In this document: piece by piece, positions 16,396-23,469 of the stretch | How the letters are laid out: each line of letters opens with the position of its first letter | How positions within the stretch are numbered: position 1 is the stretch's first letter | Assembly: GCF_023516595.1 (NCBI RefSeq) | Contig: NZ_JAMGBG010000132.1 | Coordinates: 1 to 32,758, forward strand | Origin: Streptomyces neyagawaensis | GTDB taxonomy: Bacteria > Actinomycetota > Actinomycetes > Streptomycetales > Streptomycetaceae | Direction of reading: 5' to 3' | Length of the DNA stretch: 32,758 bases | The notes under the pieces: generated by a model | Databases searched by the model: none | What the model saw: the letters and a program-made list of their open reading frames with translations, nothing else | Told to the model about the DNA's origin: nothing | Position numbers and translations under genes: made by a program

Positions 16396-16452
16396 ATGGA
16401 GGGCGTGCGGAGCTGCTTGCGCACCGGTAAGTGCGCCCCTGGGGAGACTTGA
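16396..16452 (+). CDS. Possible 18-residue small ORF
   Basis: ATG 16396 is preceded by AAGGAGG with four-base spacing, the best ribosome-binding site in the 713-bp gap between the divergent asparagine-synthetase-like and TPR-regulator genes. It encodes 18 residues (MEGVRSCLRTGKCAPGET) with two cysteines, then TGA. It could be a leader peptide, a small functional peptide, or chance. It lies on the opposite strand to, and 73 bp from, the asparagine-synthetase-like start. No promoter is evident. Confidence 0.3.
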   Translation: MEGVRSCLRTGKCAPGET

Positions 16453-16887
16453 GCGCTCCCCCGTCACTCTGGCGAACGGCCCCGGAAGCGGGACGGTCGA
16501 CAAAGGCGGACCCCGGGTCTACGACGCGAATGCGCCCCCGATACGCTCCCCCAAAACTCCTAACGCGCCCTCAAGAGACGTGGTCGGAGGGGTATTGGCC
16601 CTCCGCACCCACCGTCGATTTTCGGCCAAATCGGGATCGTGGGACAGAACTCACACACCCTCCGTACCGACCCCGATGGCGACTCAGTGTCAACGAACAG
16701 TCCGGGAGGCGGAGTTCACCTCCCGGACCGGTCCGCCGCCCGCGGGGATGGAGGCGGCGGTGTCCCCCAGCCCACTGGATCCAGTACAGCGGGCCGACCC
16801 ACGCACGACCATGGAACCGCTCCCCCGCTGGCCGGAGTAGAGCGCACGGACAGGCGCACGGCCACACAGCGGGGGCACGCGGCAACA

Positions 16888-16976
16888 GTCCGTACTCTGT
16901 CCGTACTTTCGTACGGACCACATTCCCGCCATCCGGATTTAGGCCCCTTAACGCTTGGGATGCGGCGAACTACGCT
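16888..16976 (+). promoter_or_regulatory. Promoter and repeat operator for the TPR regulator gene
   Basis: A good promoter, TTAACG (16948-16953), 17-bp spacer, TACGCT (16971-16976), lies about 55 bp before the TPR-regulator start. About 30-60 bp upstream, GTCCGTAC occurs at 16888-16895 and 16899-16906, and as the inverted GTACGGAC at 16911-16918. This gives an 11-bp direct repeat plus a perfect 8-bp hairpin/palindrome with a TTTC centre, a likely regulator site. The rest of 16453-16887 shows no further feature I can support. Confidence 0.55.
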
Positions 16977-17036
16977 GGGTTTACGAATGCCGCGTGCCTA
17001 TGCCGCCGCGGCAGCCGTCTGTTCGAGGGGTGGCGC

Positions 17037-18461
17037 ATGTCCAGGGAGCAACGCGGGCCGAACGAAAAGCTCGGCGCCGTTCTCGCCCTCGCGGGAATCA
17101 GCAACGCAGGACTCGCGCGTCGCGTCAACGATCTTGGCGCTCAACGCGGGTTGACGCTTCGCTACGACAAGACGTCGGTGGCGCGGTGGGTCTCCAAGGG
17201 CATGGTCCCTCAGGGCGCCGCGCCGCACCTCATCGCGGCCGCCATCGGCCAGAAGCTCGGCCGGCCCGTGCCGCTGCACGAGATCGGCCTGGCCGACGCG
17301 GATCCCGCGCCCGAGGTGGGCCTCGCCTTCCCCCGTGACGTCGGACAGGCCGTGCGGTCGGCGACCGAGCTGTACCGCCTCGACCTCGCGGGCCGCCGCG
17401 CCGGCTCCGGCGGCATCTGGCAGTCCCTCGCCGGATCGTTCGCGGTCAGCGCGTACGCGACGCCCGCCTCACGCTGGCTGATAACCCCGGCCGACAGCTC
17501 GGTGGCGCGCGAGGCGAGCTCCGCGGAGGGCTCGGGGTCGCCCCTGAAAGTCGGCCACAGCGATGTGCAGAAGCTGCGCGAGGCCGCCGAGGACGCCCGG
17601 CGCTGGGACTCCAAGTACGGAGGCGGGGACTGGCGTTCGTCGATGGTCCCGGAGTGCCTGCGGGTCGAGGCCGCGCCGCTGCTGCTCGGCTCGTACTCCG
17701 ACGAGGTGGGACGCGCGCTGTTCGGAGCCTCCGCCGAACTCACCCGCCTCGCAGGCTGGATGGCTTTTGACACGGGTCAACAGGAGGCGGCCCAGCGGTA
17801 CTACATCCAGGCATTACGGCTCGCGCGCGCCGCGGCCGACGTGCCGCTCGGCGGGTATGTGCTGGCCACGATGTCGTTGCAGGCGACCTATCGCGGGTTC
17901 GGCGACGAGGGGGTCGACCTCGCGCAGGCCGCGCTGGAGCGCAACCGGGGGCTCGCCACCGCCCGCACCATGAGCTTCTTCCGGCTCGTCGAGGCACGGG
18001 CACACGCGCGTGCGGGCGACGCGGTGGCCGCCGGGGCCGCCCTGAAGGCCGCCGAGGGGTGGCTGGAGCGGGCCCGCGACGGCGACAACGACCCGTCCTG
18101 GCTCGGCTTCTACGGCTACGACCGGTTCGCCGCCGACGCGGCGGAGTGCTACCGCGACCTCAAGGCACCGCGGCAGGTGCGCCGCTTCACCGAGCAGGCG
18201 CTGTCCCGGCCGACGGAGGAGTTCGTCCGCTCACACGGGCTGCGGCTCGTCGTGTCGGCGGTCGCGGAACTGGAGTCCGGCAACCTCGACGCGGCGTGCG
18301 AGCAGGGCGTGCGGGCGGTGGAGGTCGCGGGGCGCATCTCCTCGGCCCGCACGACCGAGTACGTGAAGGATCTCCTGCATCGGCTGGAGCCGTACGGGGA
18401 CGAGCCGCGGGTGATCGAGCTGCGGGAGAGGGCACGGCCGCTGCTGATGACCCCGGCGTAG
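17037..18461 (+). CDS. Sporulation-associated HTH/TPR regulator (TTA-containing)
   Basis: A 474-residue protein. The N-terminal region (about 8-75) looks like a divergent helix-turn-helix (LGAVLALAGISNAGLARRVN then DKTSVARWVSKGMVPQ). The remainder is alpha-helical with TPR-like repeats, for example AELTRLAGWMAFDTGQQEAA and LEARAHARAGDAVAAGAAL-type helices. This architecture matches Streptomyces developmental proteins of the NsdA/SCO4114 'sporulation associated' type (from memory). ATG 17037 follows GAGGGG by six bases. Codon 260 is TTA (17814-17816, in GCA TTA CGG), the rare leucine codon read by the bldA tRNA, so translation should depend on developmental stage. It is preceded by a promoter at 16948-16976. 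Confidence 0.85.
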   Translation: MSREQRGPNEKLGAVLALAGISNAGLARRVNDLGAQRGLTLRYDKTSVARWVSKGMVPQGAAPHLIAAAIGQKLGRPVPLHEIGLADADPAPEVGLAFPRDVGQAVRSATELYRLDLAGRRAGSGGIWQSLAGSFAVSAYATPASRWLITPADSSVAREASSAEGSGSPLKVGHSDVQKLREAAEDARRWDSKYGGGDWRSSMVPECLRVEAAPLLLGSYSDEVGRALFGASAELTRLAGWMAFDTGQQEAAQRYYIQALRLARAAADVPLGGYVLATMSLQATYRGFGDEGVDLAQAALERNRGLATARTMSFFRLVEARAHARAGDAVAAGAALKAAEGWLERARDGDNDPSWLGFYGYDRFAADAAECYRDLKAPRQVRRFTEQALSRPTEEFVRSHGLRLVVSAVAELESGNLDAACEQGVRAVEVAGRISSARTTEYVKDLLHRLEPYGDEPRVIELRERARPLLMTPA

Positions 18462-18767
18462 GCGCTCCGCTAGGGGGCGGGGTACCTGCTGTGTGCCGGG
18501 TGCGTGGGGTCTTGCGGGGTTTGTGCGGGTCTTGGTGGTCTTGCGGGTGCCGGTGCGGGTCCGGCTGGGGGCCGCCTGCCCGCCTACTCGTCTGCCGGGT
18601 TTGTGTGGTTTTGCGGGTTCGGGTATGTGGGGGGTTTTCGCGCAAGTTCCCCGCGCCCCTTTCGGGGTGGCCGGTGGTCGGACGTGACCGAGGCCATGGA
18701 GACGTCTTTCGGGTTTGAGGGCATTGTCAGTGGTGCAGTGCACTATCAGAGTCGGGAGGTGGGGCGC
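18462..18767. promoter_or_regulatory. Intergenic repeat region and lhgO operator
   Basis: The first 170 bp are G/T-rich simple sequence (repeated CTTGCGGG/TTTGTG words). Positions about 18636-18668 are the dispersed CGCAAGTTCCCCGCGCCCC element ending in a CCCC-TTTC-GGGG hairpin, probably the terminator of the upstream gene. At 18731-18745 is a 15-bp near-perfect palindrome TGGTGCA-G-TGCACTA, a likely repressor site for lhgO. A TTGTCA at 18724-18729 could be a -35 box. Confidence 0.45.
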
Positions 18768-19979
18768 GTGCGGAGGCTGGGCGCTTACGACTGTGATGTG
18801 CTCGTGGTCGGCGGCGGGATCGTCGGGCTGTCGACGGCGTACGCGATCACACGTGCCGCGCCGGGGACACGGGTGACCGTCCTGGAGAAGGAACCGGGCC
18901 CCGCCCGGCACCAGACCGGGCGCAACAGCGGGGTCATCCACAGCGGGATCTACTACCGCCCCGGATCGATGAAGGCCCGATACGCGGTCAAGGGCGCCGC
19001 CGAGATGGTGAAGTTCTGCGCCGAGTACGGCATCCCCCACAAGGTCACCGGGAAGCTGATCGTCGCCACCGAGCGCTCGGAGCTGCCCCGGCTGCACGCC
19101 CTGGTGCAGCGCGGCCGGGAGAACGGCATACCGGTCCGGGAACTGGGCCCCGCCCAGATCACCGAGTACGAGCCGGAGGTGCGCGGACTCGCCGCCATAC
19201 ACGTCGGGACCACCGGCATCTGCGACTTCGTGGGCGTCGCCCGGCAGCTCGCCGCGGCCTCGGGCGCGGACATCCGGTACGGGGCCGAGGTCGAGCACAT
19301 CGACCGGCGGGCCTCGCTCGGCGTGGCCGTACGGATCCGCGGCGGTGACATCGTCCGGGGGCGCGTCCTCGTGAACTGCGCCGGGCTGCACTGCGACGAG
19401 GTGGCCCAGCTGACCGGGGACGATCCCGGCATGCGGATCGTGCCGTTCCGGGGGGAGTACTACGAGCTGGCCCGGCCCGAGCTGGTGCGGGGTCTGGTGT
19501 ATCCGGTGCCCGATCCGGCGTTCCCGTTCCTGGGAGTGCATCTGACCCGGGGCATCGACGGAGGCGTCCACCTCGGGCCCAACGCGGTGCCGGCGCTCGC
19601 CCGGGAAGGGTACGGCTGGGGGACCGTACGGGTGCGGGAGCTGGGCGCGACCCTGGCGTGGCCCGGGGCCTGGCGGATAGCGCGACGGCACTGGCGGTAC
19701 GGCGCCGGGGAGCTACGGCGGTCCGTGTCCAAGCGGGCCTTCACGAAGGCCGTACAGCGGCTGCTGCCCGGGATCTCCGAGGGGGACCTCGTAGCGGCCG
19801 CCGCGGGAGTGCGGGCGCAGGCCGTGCTGCGGGACGGGACGCTGGTGGACGACTTCCTGATCCGTGAGGGTGCGCGGGCGGTGCACGTCCTGAACGCGCC
19901 GTCGCCTGCCGCGACCGCGTCACTGCCGATCGGGCGTGAGGTCGGGAGGAGAGCGCTGGCGGCGCTGGCCGCGGTGTGA
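18768..19979 (+). CDS. lhgO: L-2-hydroxyglutarate oxidase
   Basis: A 403-residue FAD-dependent oxidoreductase of the DAO family. It oxidises L-2-hydroxyglutarate to 2-oxoglutarate and feeds electrons to the quinone pool, a metabolite-repair role. Visible motifs are the N-terminal FAD fold VLVVGGGIVGLSTAYA, VTVLEKEPGPARHQTGRNSG, the substrate/flavin segment GVIHSGIYYRPGSMKA typical of LhgO, VNCAGLHCDEVA, and VPFRGEYYEL. The C-terminal APSPAATASLPIG closes the FAD site. GTG 18768 is preceded by GGAGG at nine bases; an upstream GTG 18759 and others are in frame but add nothing conserved. Length is close to E. coli LhgO (about 420). Confidence 0.88.
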   Translation: MRRLGAYDCDVLVVGGGIVGLSTAYAITRAAPGTRVTVLEKEPGPARHQTGRNSGVIHSGIYYRPGSMKARYAVKGAAEMVKFCAEYGIPHKVTGKLIVATERSELPRLHALVQRGRENGIPVRELGPAQITEYEPEVRGLAAIHVGTTGICDFVGVARQLAAASGADIRYGAEVEHIDRRASLGVAVRIRGGDIVRGRVLVNCAGLHCDEVAQLTGDDPGMRIVPFRGEYYELARPELVRGLVYPVPDPAFPFLGVHLTRGIDGGVHLGPNAVPALAREGYGWGTVRVRELGATLAWPGAWRIARRHWRYGAGELRRSVSKRAFTKAVQRLLPGISEGDLVAAAAGVRAQAVLRDGTLVDDFLIREGARAVHVLNAPSPAATASLPIGREVGRRALAALAAV

Positions 19980-20025
19980 CCTCGGTCGCGGATTCGGGAC
20001 GCTGCGGGTGGGGAGGGCTTGGGGG

Positions 20026-20724
20026 TCCGTTGTGGCTCGGGCCTTGGGCCTCGGGGCCGGTGCGGCTTGGGTCCCGCTTCGGCTTGCGGTCCGCTGCCAC
20101 AGAGCGGGGTCCGTTGTGGCTCCGCCTCGGGGCCGGTGCGGCTTGGGTCCCGCTTCGGCTTGCGGTCCGCTGCCAGAAAGGGGCCTCCGCAGCTTGGGCT
20201 TCGGGTTCCGCTGCGGGCTGACTGCCGCTTCGGCCTGGGAGCGGCTGCGGCTTGGGGCTCGGGTTCCGTGCGGCTTGCGGTCCGCTTGGGTCCCGCTTCG
20301 GCTTGCGGTCCGCTGCCAGAAAGAGGGCCGCCGCGGCTTGGACTTCGGGTTCCGCTGCGGGCTGACTGCCGCTTCGGCCTGGGAGCGGCTGCGGCTTGGG
20401 GCTCGGGTTCCGTGCGGCTTGCGGTCCGCTTGGGTCCCGCTTCGGCTTGCGGTCCGCTGCCAGAAAGAGGGCCGCCGCGGCTTGGACTTCGGGTTCCGCT
20501 GCGGGCTGACTGCCGCTTCGGCCTGGGAGCGGCTGCGGCTTGGGGCTCGGGTTCCGTGCGGCTTGCGGTCCGCTTGGGTCCCGCTTCGGCTTGCGGTCCG
20601 CTGCCAGAAAGAGGGCCGCCGCGGCTTGGACTTCGGGTTCCGCCGTGGATTTACTGCCGCTTCGGCCTGGGAGCGGCTTGGGGCTCGGGTCCCATACGGC
20701 TTGGGTCCCGCTTCGTGCGGTCCG
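20026..20724. repeat. 144-bp tandem repeat array upstream of trmB
   Basis: A nested minisatellite fills the gap between lhgO and trmB. Taking TGCCAGAAAG as unit start, copies begin at 20171 (143 bp), 20314 (144 bp), 20458 (144 bp) and 20602 (diverged, shortened). The 20314 and 20458 copies look identical throughout. Two shorter related units of about 76 bp precede them (20026-20170). A core beginning TTGGGTCCCGCTTCG occurs six times, at 20067, 20143, 20286, 20430, 20574 and 20701, and the last copy is the -35 region of the trmB promoter. Long open frames cross the array on both strands because 144 is divisible by three, but none has a start, codon pattern or family to support it. Confidence 0.9.
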
Positions 20725-20730
20725 TAAAAT
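20701..20730 (+). promoter_or_regulatory. Leaderless trmB promoter
   Basis: TTGGGT (20701-20706), an 18-bp spacer and TAAAAT (20725-20730) precede GTG 20741 by ten bases, with no Shine-Dalgarno sequence in between. Transcription probably begins at or just before the start codon. The -35 half is the terminal copy of the upstream repeat core; the -10 half is not repeated. Confidence 0.6.
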
Positions 20731-20740
20731 TGGGCGCACT

Positions 20741-21538
20741 GTGTCTGAGTCTGCCAATGCCCCCGAGTCCCGCACCTCCGGTGCCTCCCTTCGGCGTACC
20801 CGTGCCAAGGGTGAGCCCCGCTTTCCGGACGGGCCCAAGGCCGATCCCGCCGGATCGCATTTCGAGCGGCGGATCAGGAGCTTCCAGCCCCGGCGGAGCC
20901 GGGTGACGGCCGGGCAGGCGGACGCCCTCCAGCGGCTGTGGCCCAAGTGGGGGTTCGACATCGACGGGCGGACGCTGGACCTCGTCGAACTGTTCGGCAA
21001 CGAGAACCCCGTCGTCCTGGAGATCGGCTTCGGGATGGGCGAGGCGACCGCCGAGATGGCCACCGCGGACCCCGGCACCAACGTCCTCGCCGTCGACGTC
21101 CACACCCCCGGCCAGGGCAACCTCCTCAATCTCGCCGACCAGAACGGACTGTCCAACGTCCGGGTCGCCAACGGCGACGCGATCATCCTGCTCAGGGAAA
21201 TGCTCGCCCCCGCCTCGCTGAACGGACTGCGCGTCTACTTCCCCGACCCCTGGCCGAAAAAGCGCCACCACAAGAGGCGGCTGATCCAGCCGGAGTTCCT
21301 CACCCTCGTCGCGTCACGGCTCCGCCCCGGCGCGATCGTGCACTGTGCGACGGACTGGGAGCCGTACGCCGAGCAGATGCTGGACGTGCTGACCGCCCAC
21401 CCCGACTTCGAGAACACCCGGCCCGACGGCGGGTTCGCGCCACGTCCCGGCTTCCGGCCGCTGACCCGTTTCGAGGCCCAGGGACTGGACAAGGGTCATG
21501 TGGTGAACGATCTGCTCTTCCGTCGCGTAGATCAGTAG
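20741..21538 (+). CDS. trmB: tRNA (guanine-N7-)-methyltransferase
   Basis: A 265-residue class I SAM-dependent methyltransferase that makes m7G46 in the variable loop of tRNAs. The family signatures are present: VLEIGFGMGEATAEMA (SAM motif I), VLAVDVHTPGQGNLL, NVRVANGDAI, and the catalytic/tRNA-binding VYFPDPWPKKRHHKRRL. The C-terminal RPLTRFEAQGLDKGH closes the fold. An N-terminal basic extension (about 45 residues) is usual in actinobacteria. GTG 20741 is chosen because family homology starts soon after and TAAAAT lies at leaderless distance. The protein is cytoplasmic. It is followed by prsW after 110 bp. Confidence 0.93.
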   Translation: MSESANAPESRTSGASLRRTRAKGEPRFPDGPKADPAGSHFERRIRSFQPRRSRVTAGQADALQRLWPKWGFDIDGRTLDLVELFGNENPVVLEIGFGMGEATAEMATADPGTNVLAVDVHTPGQGNLLNLADQNGLSNVRVANGDAIILLREMLAPASLNGLRVYFPDPWPKKRHHKRRLIQPEFLTLVASRLRPGAIVHCATDWEPYAEQMLDVLTAHPDFENTRPDGGFAPRPGFRPLTRFEAQGLDKGHVVNDLLFRRVDQ

Positions 21539-21635
21539 GAACCGCTTCCAACCCCCCATAGGCGCCCGAACAGCCCCACACACACCCCGCGACCGGTCGT
21601 ACGGTACGACGTCGCGGGCAGCGCCCATCGCTCGT

Positions 21636-21648
21636 TAGGGTCAACGCA
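21636..21648 (+). promoter_or_regulatory. Leaderless -10 for prsW
   Basis: TAGGGT at 21636-21641 stands seven bases before ATG 21649, with no ribosome-binding site between, the usual spacing for a leaderless Streptomyces transcript. No clear -35 box was found. Confidence 0.45.
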
Positions 21649-23061
21649 ATGGCCACCGGTCCCCTCTACCCGACGCACCCCAGCGGCACCGCCGGGGGAG
21701 GTGCGTTCAGGCCCCCGCGCTGGTGGCAGCGGAAGAGCGTCAAGTACGGCTCCCTCATCGCACTGCTCGCGCTGTCCGGGCTCGTCATCCTGGCGCTCGT
21801 CCGCGAGCAGACCGGCACCGAGGGGTTCCTCGTCGGGCTGGGGCTCGCGGTGCTGCCCGTCCCGCTGCTCGTGGCCGCGTTCCGGTGGCTGGACCAGGTG
21901 GAACCCGGGCCCTGGAAGAACATGCTGTTCGCATTCGCCTGGGGGGCGTGCGCGGCGGCGCTCATCGCGATCGTGGCGAACAGCTTCGCCACCCAATGGA
22001 TAGCCACGGCCACGGCCGACCCGTCGCACGCCGACACCCTCGGCGCCACCGTCATAGCGCCCGTCGTCGAGGAGACCGCCAAGGCCGCGGCCGTACTGTT
22101 GATCTTCCTGTTCCGGCGTCGGAACTTCACGGGCCTCGTCGACGGGGTGGTGATCGCGGGCGTCACGGCGACCGGGTTCGCGTTCACCGAGAACATCCTG
22201 TACCTCGGGACCGCGTTCGGAACGGACCAGCTCAGCGGGGGGAGCGGGTTCGCGTCGGTCACCGCCGCGACGTTCTTCGTGCGGGTGATCATGTCGCCGT
22301 TCGCGCACCCCCTGTTCACCGTGCTCACCGGCATCGGGTTCGGGATCGCGGCCAGGGCCGGGGAACGGCAGCCCGTGCGGCGGATGCTGGTGCCGGTCGG
22401 CGGGCTCCTGCTCGCGATGGGCATGCACGCGGTCTGGAACGGGTCCGCGGCGTTCGGGGAGTACGGGTTCTTCGCGGTCTACGCGGTGTTCATGGTGCCG
22501 ATGTTCGGGCTGCTGACGTGGTTGTCGATCTGGGTGCGGCAGCGGGAGCTGCGGGCCGTGCGGGAGGAACTGCCGGTGTACGCGGCGGCGGGGTGGCTGA
22601 CGCCGCCCGAGCCGTTCGTGCTGGGGTCGATGCGGGCCCGGAGGGTGGCGCGGGACTATGCGTCGTACCACTTCGGCAAGGGGGGCGCCCGGGTCGTCGC
22701 GGAGTACGAGGCGTACGCGACGTCGCTGGCGTTTCTGCGGCGGCGGGGGCGGTTGGGGCGGGGCGGGGGTGACTTCGTGCTCCGCGAGCGGCAGCTGCTG
22801 TTCGAGCTGTGGCGGCGGCGGGAGCTGGCTCGGCCGGCGTTGGCGTATGCGGGGCGGGGGGTGGTGCCGGTGGCTGCGCCGCTGGCGCCGATGCCGATGC
22901 CGTCGCCTTGGCCGGGGTATGGGCAGGGGTACGGGTACGGGTACGGGTACGGGTACGGGTACGGGTACGGGCCGGGGCTTGGCTACGGGGCCGGGGCGGT
23001 GGCGCCGTACGGGGGGAGTCCGGCGGTTCAGGCTGTGCCGTATCGGCCGTACTGGTCTTAG
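21649..23061 (+). CDS. PrsW-family intramembrane metalloprotease
   Basis: A 470-residue multi-pass membrane protein with about eight hydrophobic segments up to residue 300. The PrsW (M82) active-site motifs are all visible: VVEETAKAA, FTEN, SPFAHPLFT and GMHAVWN. Founding member PrsW of B. subtilis cuts anti-sigma factor RsiW at site 1; the target here is unknown. The cytoplasmic C-terminal third is Arg-rich and ends in a (Gly-Tyr)7 tract and a Pro/Tyr/Gly-rich tail. ATG 21649 fits a leaderless transcript. The fused sigma/anti-sigma protein 12 kb away is not an obvious substrate. Confidence 0.88.
   Translation: MATGPLYPTHPSGTAGGGAFRPPRWWQRKSVKYGSLIALLALSGLVILALVREQTGTEGFLVGLGLAVLPVPLLVAAFRWLDQVEPGPWKNMLFAFAWGACAAALIAIVANSFATQWIATATADPSHADTLGATVIAPVVEETAKAAAVLLIFLFRRRNFTGLVDGVVIAGVTATGFAFTENILYLGTAFGTDQLSGGSGFASVTAATFFVRVIMSPFAHPLFTVLTGIGFGIAARAGERQPVRRMLVPVGGLLLAMGMHAVWNGSAAFGEYGFFAVYAVFMVPMFGLLTWLSIWVRQRELRAVREELPVYAAAGWLTPPEPFVLGSMRARRVARDYASYHFGKGGARVVAEYEAYATSLAFLRRRGRLGRGGGDFVLRERQLLFELWRRRELARPALAYAGRGVVPVAAPLAPMPMPSPWPGYGQGYGYGYGYGYGYGYGPGLGYGAGAVAPYGGSPAVQAVPYRPYWS
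22927..22968 (+). repeat. Seven GGGTAC hexanucleotide repeats inside prsW
   Basis: Seven perfect in-frame copies encode (Gly-Tyr)7 near the C-terminus. Each added or lost unit keeps the frame, so tail length may vary between strains. Confidence 0.85.
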
Positions 23062-23131
23062 CGGTCGGCGGGTTGCTTGCGGCTTGTGGGGGCTGGGGCG
23101 CCTTCGGATGGGGGGTGGGTCGGGGGCGCGC

Positions 23132-23223
23132 CGGGGGGTGTCCGTCCTCGGAACGGCGCGGAATCGGGTTCTCGGGAAGCGGGACCCGTTGACGCGCCAA
23201 CCGCTGCGGGCGGACACCCCCCG
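23132..23223. terminator. Large nested inverted repeat between convergent genes
   Basis: CGGGGGGTGTCCG (23132-23144) and its exact complement CGGACACCCCCCG (23211-23223) enclose a 66-nt loop. The loop can itself pair (GGCGCG at 23155 with CGCGCC near 23193; CGGGT with ACCCG). It lies between prsW and the convergent aldo/keto reductase and probably ends transcription both ways. Confidence 0.5.
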
Positions 23224-23460
23224 ACACACCCCCTCACGTCCGTACGCGACCCGCCCGCCGCGGGGGCTTGCGCGCCGCCCCCCTCACATGCGCCCGCTCG
23301 GCCGTACGCGGCACACCCACCGCGCGGGCTTGCGCGCCGCCCCCTCACATGCGCCCGCTCGGCCGTACGCGGCACACCCACCGCGCGGGCTTGCGCGCCG
23401 CCCCCTCACACACCCCCTTACGTCCGTACGCGACCCGCCCGCCGCGGGGGCTTGCGCCGC
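23219..23460. repeat. Tandem GC-rich repeats in A-B-B-A order
   Basis: Two identical 61-bp units (B) at 23280-23340 and 23341-23401 begin CCCCTCACATGCGCCCGCTC. On each side is a related variant (A, at about 23219-23279 and 23402-23460) sharing CGTACGCG and GGGCTTGCGC but containing CGTCCGTACGCGACCCGCCC instead. The array fills the 3' flank of the aldo/keto reductase gene. Units abut without spacers, so this is not a CRISPR array. Confidence 0.85.
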
Positions 23461-23469
23461 CTCCGGGGG

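Noticed and set aside
20019..20906. Plus-strand repetitive Gly/Leu/Arg frame through the array.
   Set aside because: Same reason as the minus-strand frame; it also overlaps the real trmB start in another frame.
19741..21186. Minus-strand open frame of 481 codons with 48-residue Pro/Ala-rich repeats across the 144-bp array.
   Set aside because: It is antisense to trmB and the end of lhgO, has no ribosome-binding site or family, and stays open only because the 144-bp unit is divisible by three and GC-rich.
23219..23460. Possible CRISPR array.
   Set aside because: The 61-bp units are directly adjacent, with no spacers and no cas genes nearby.
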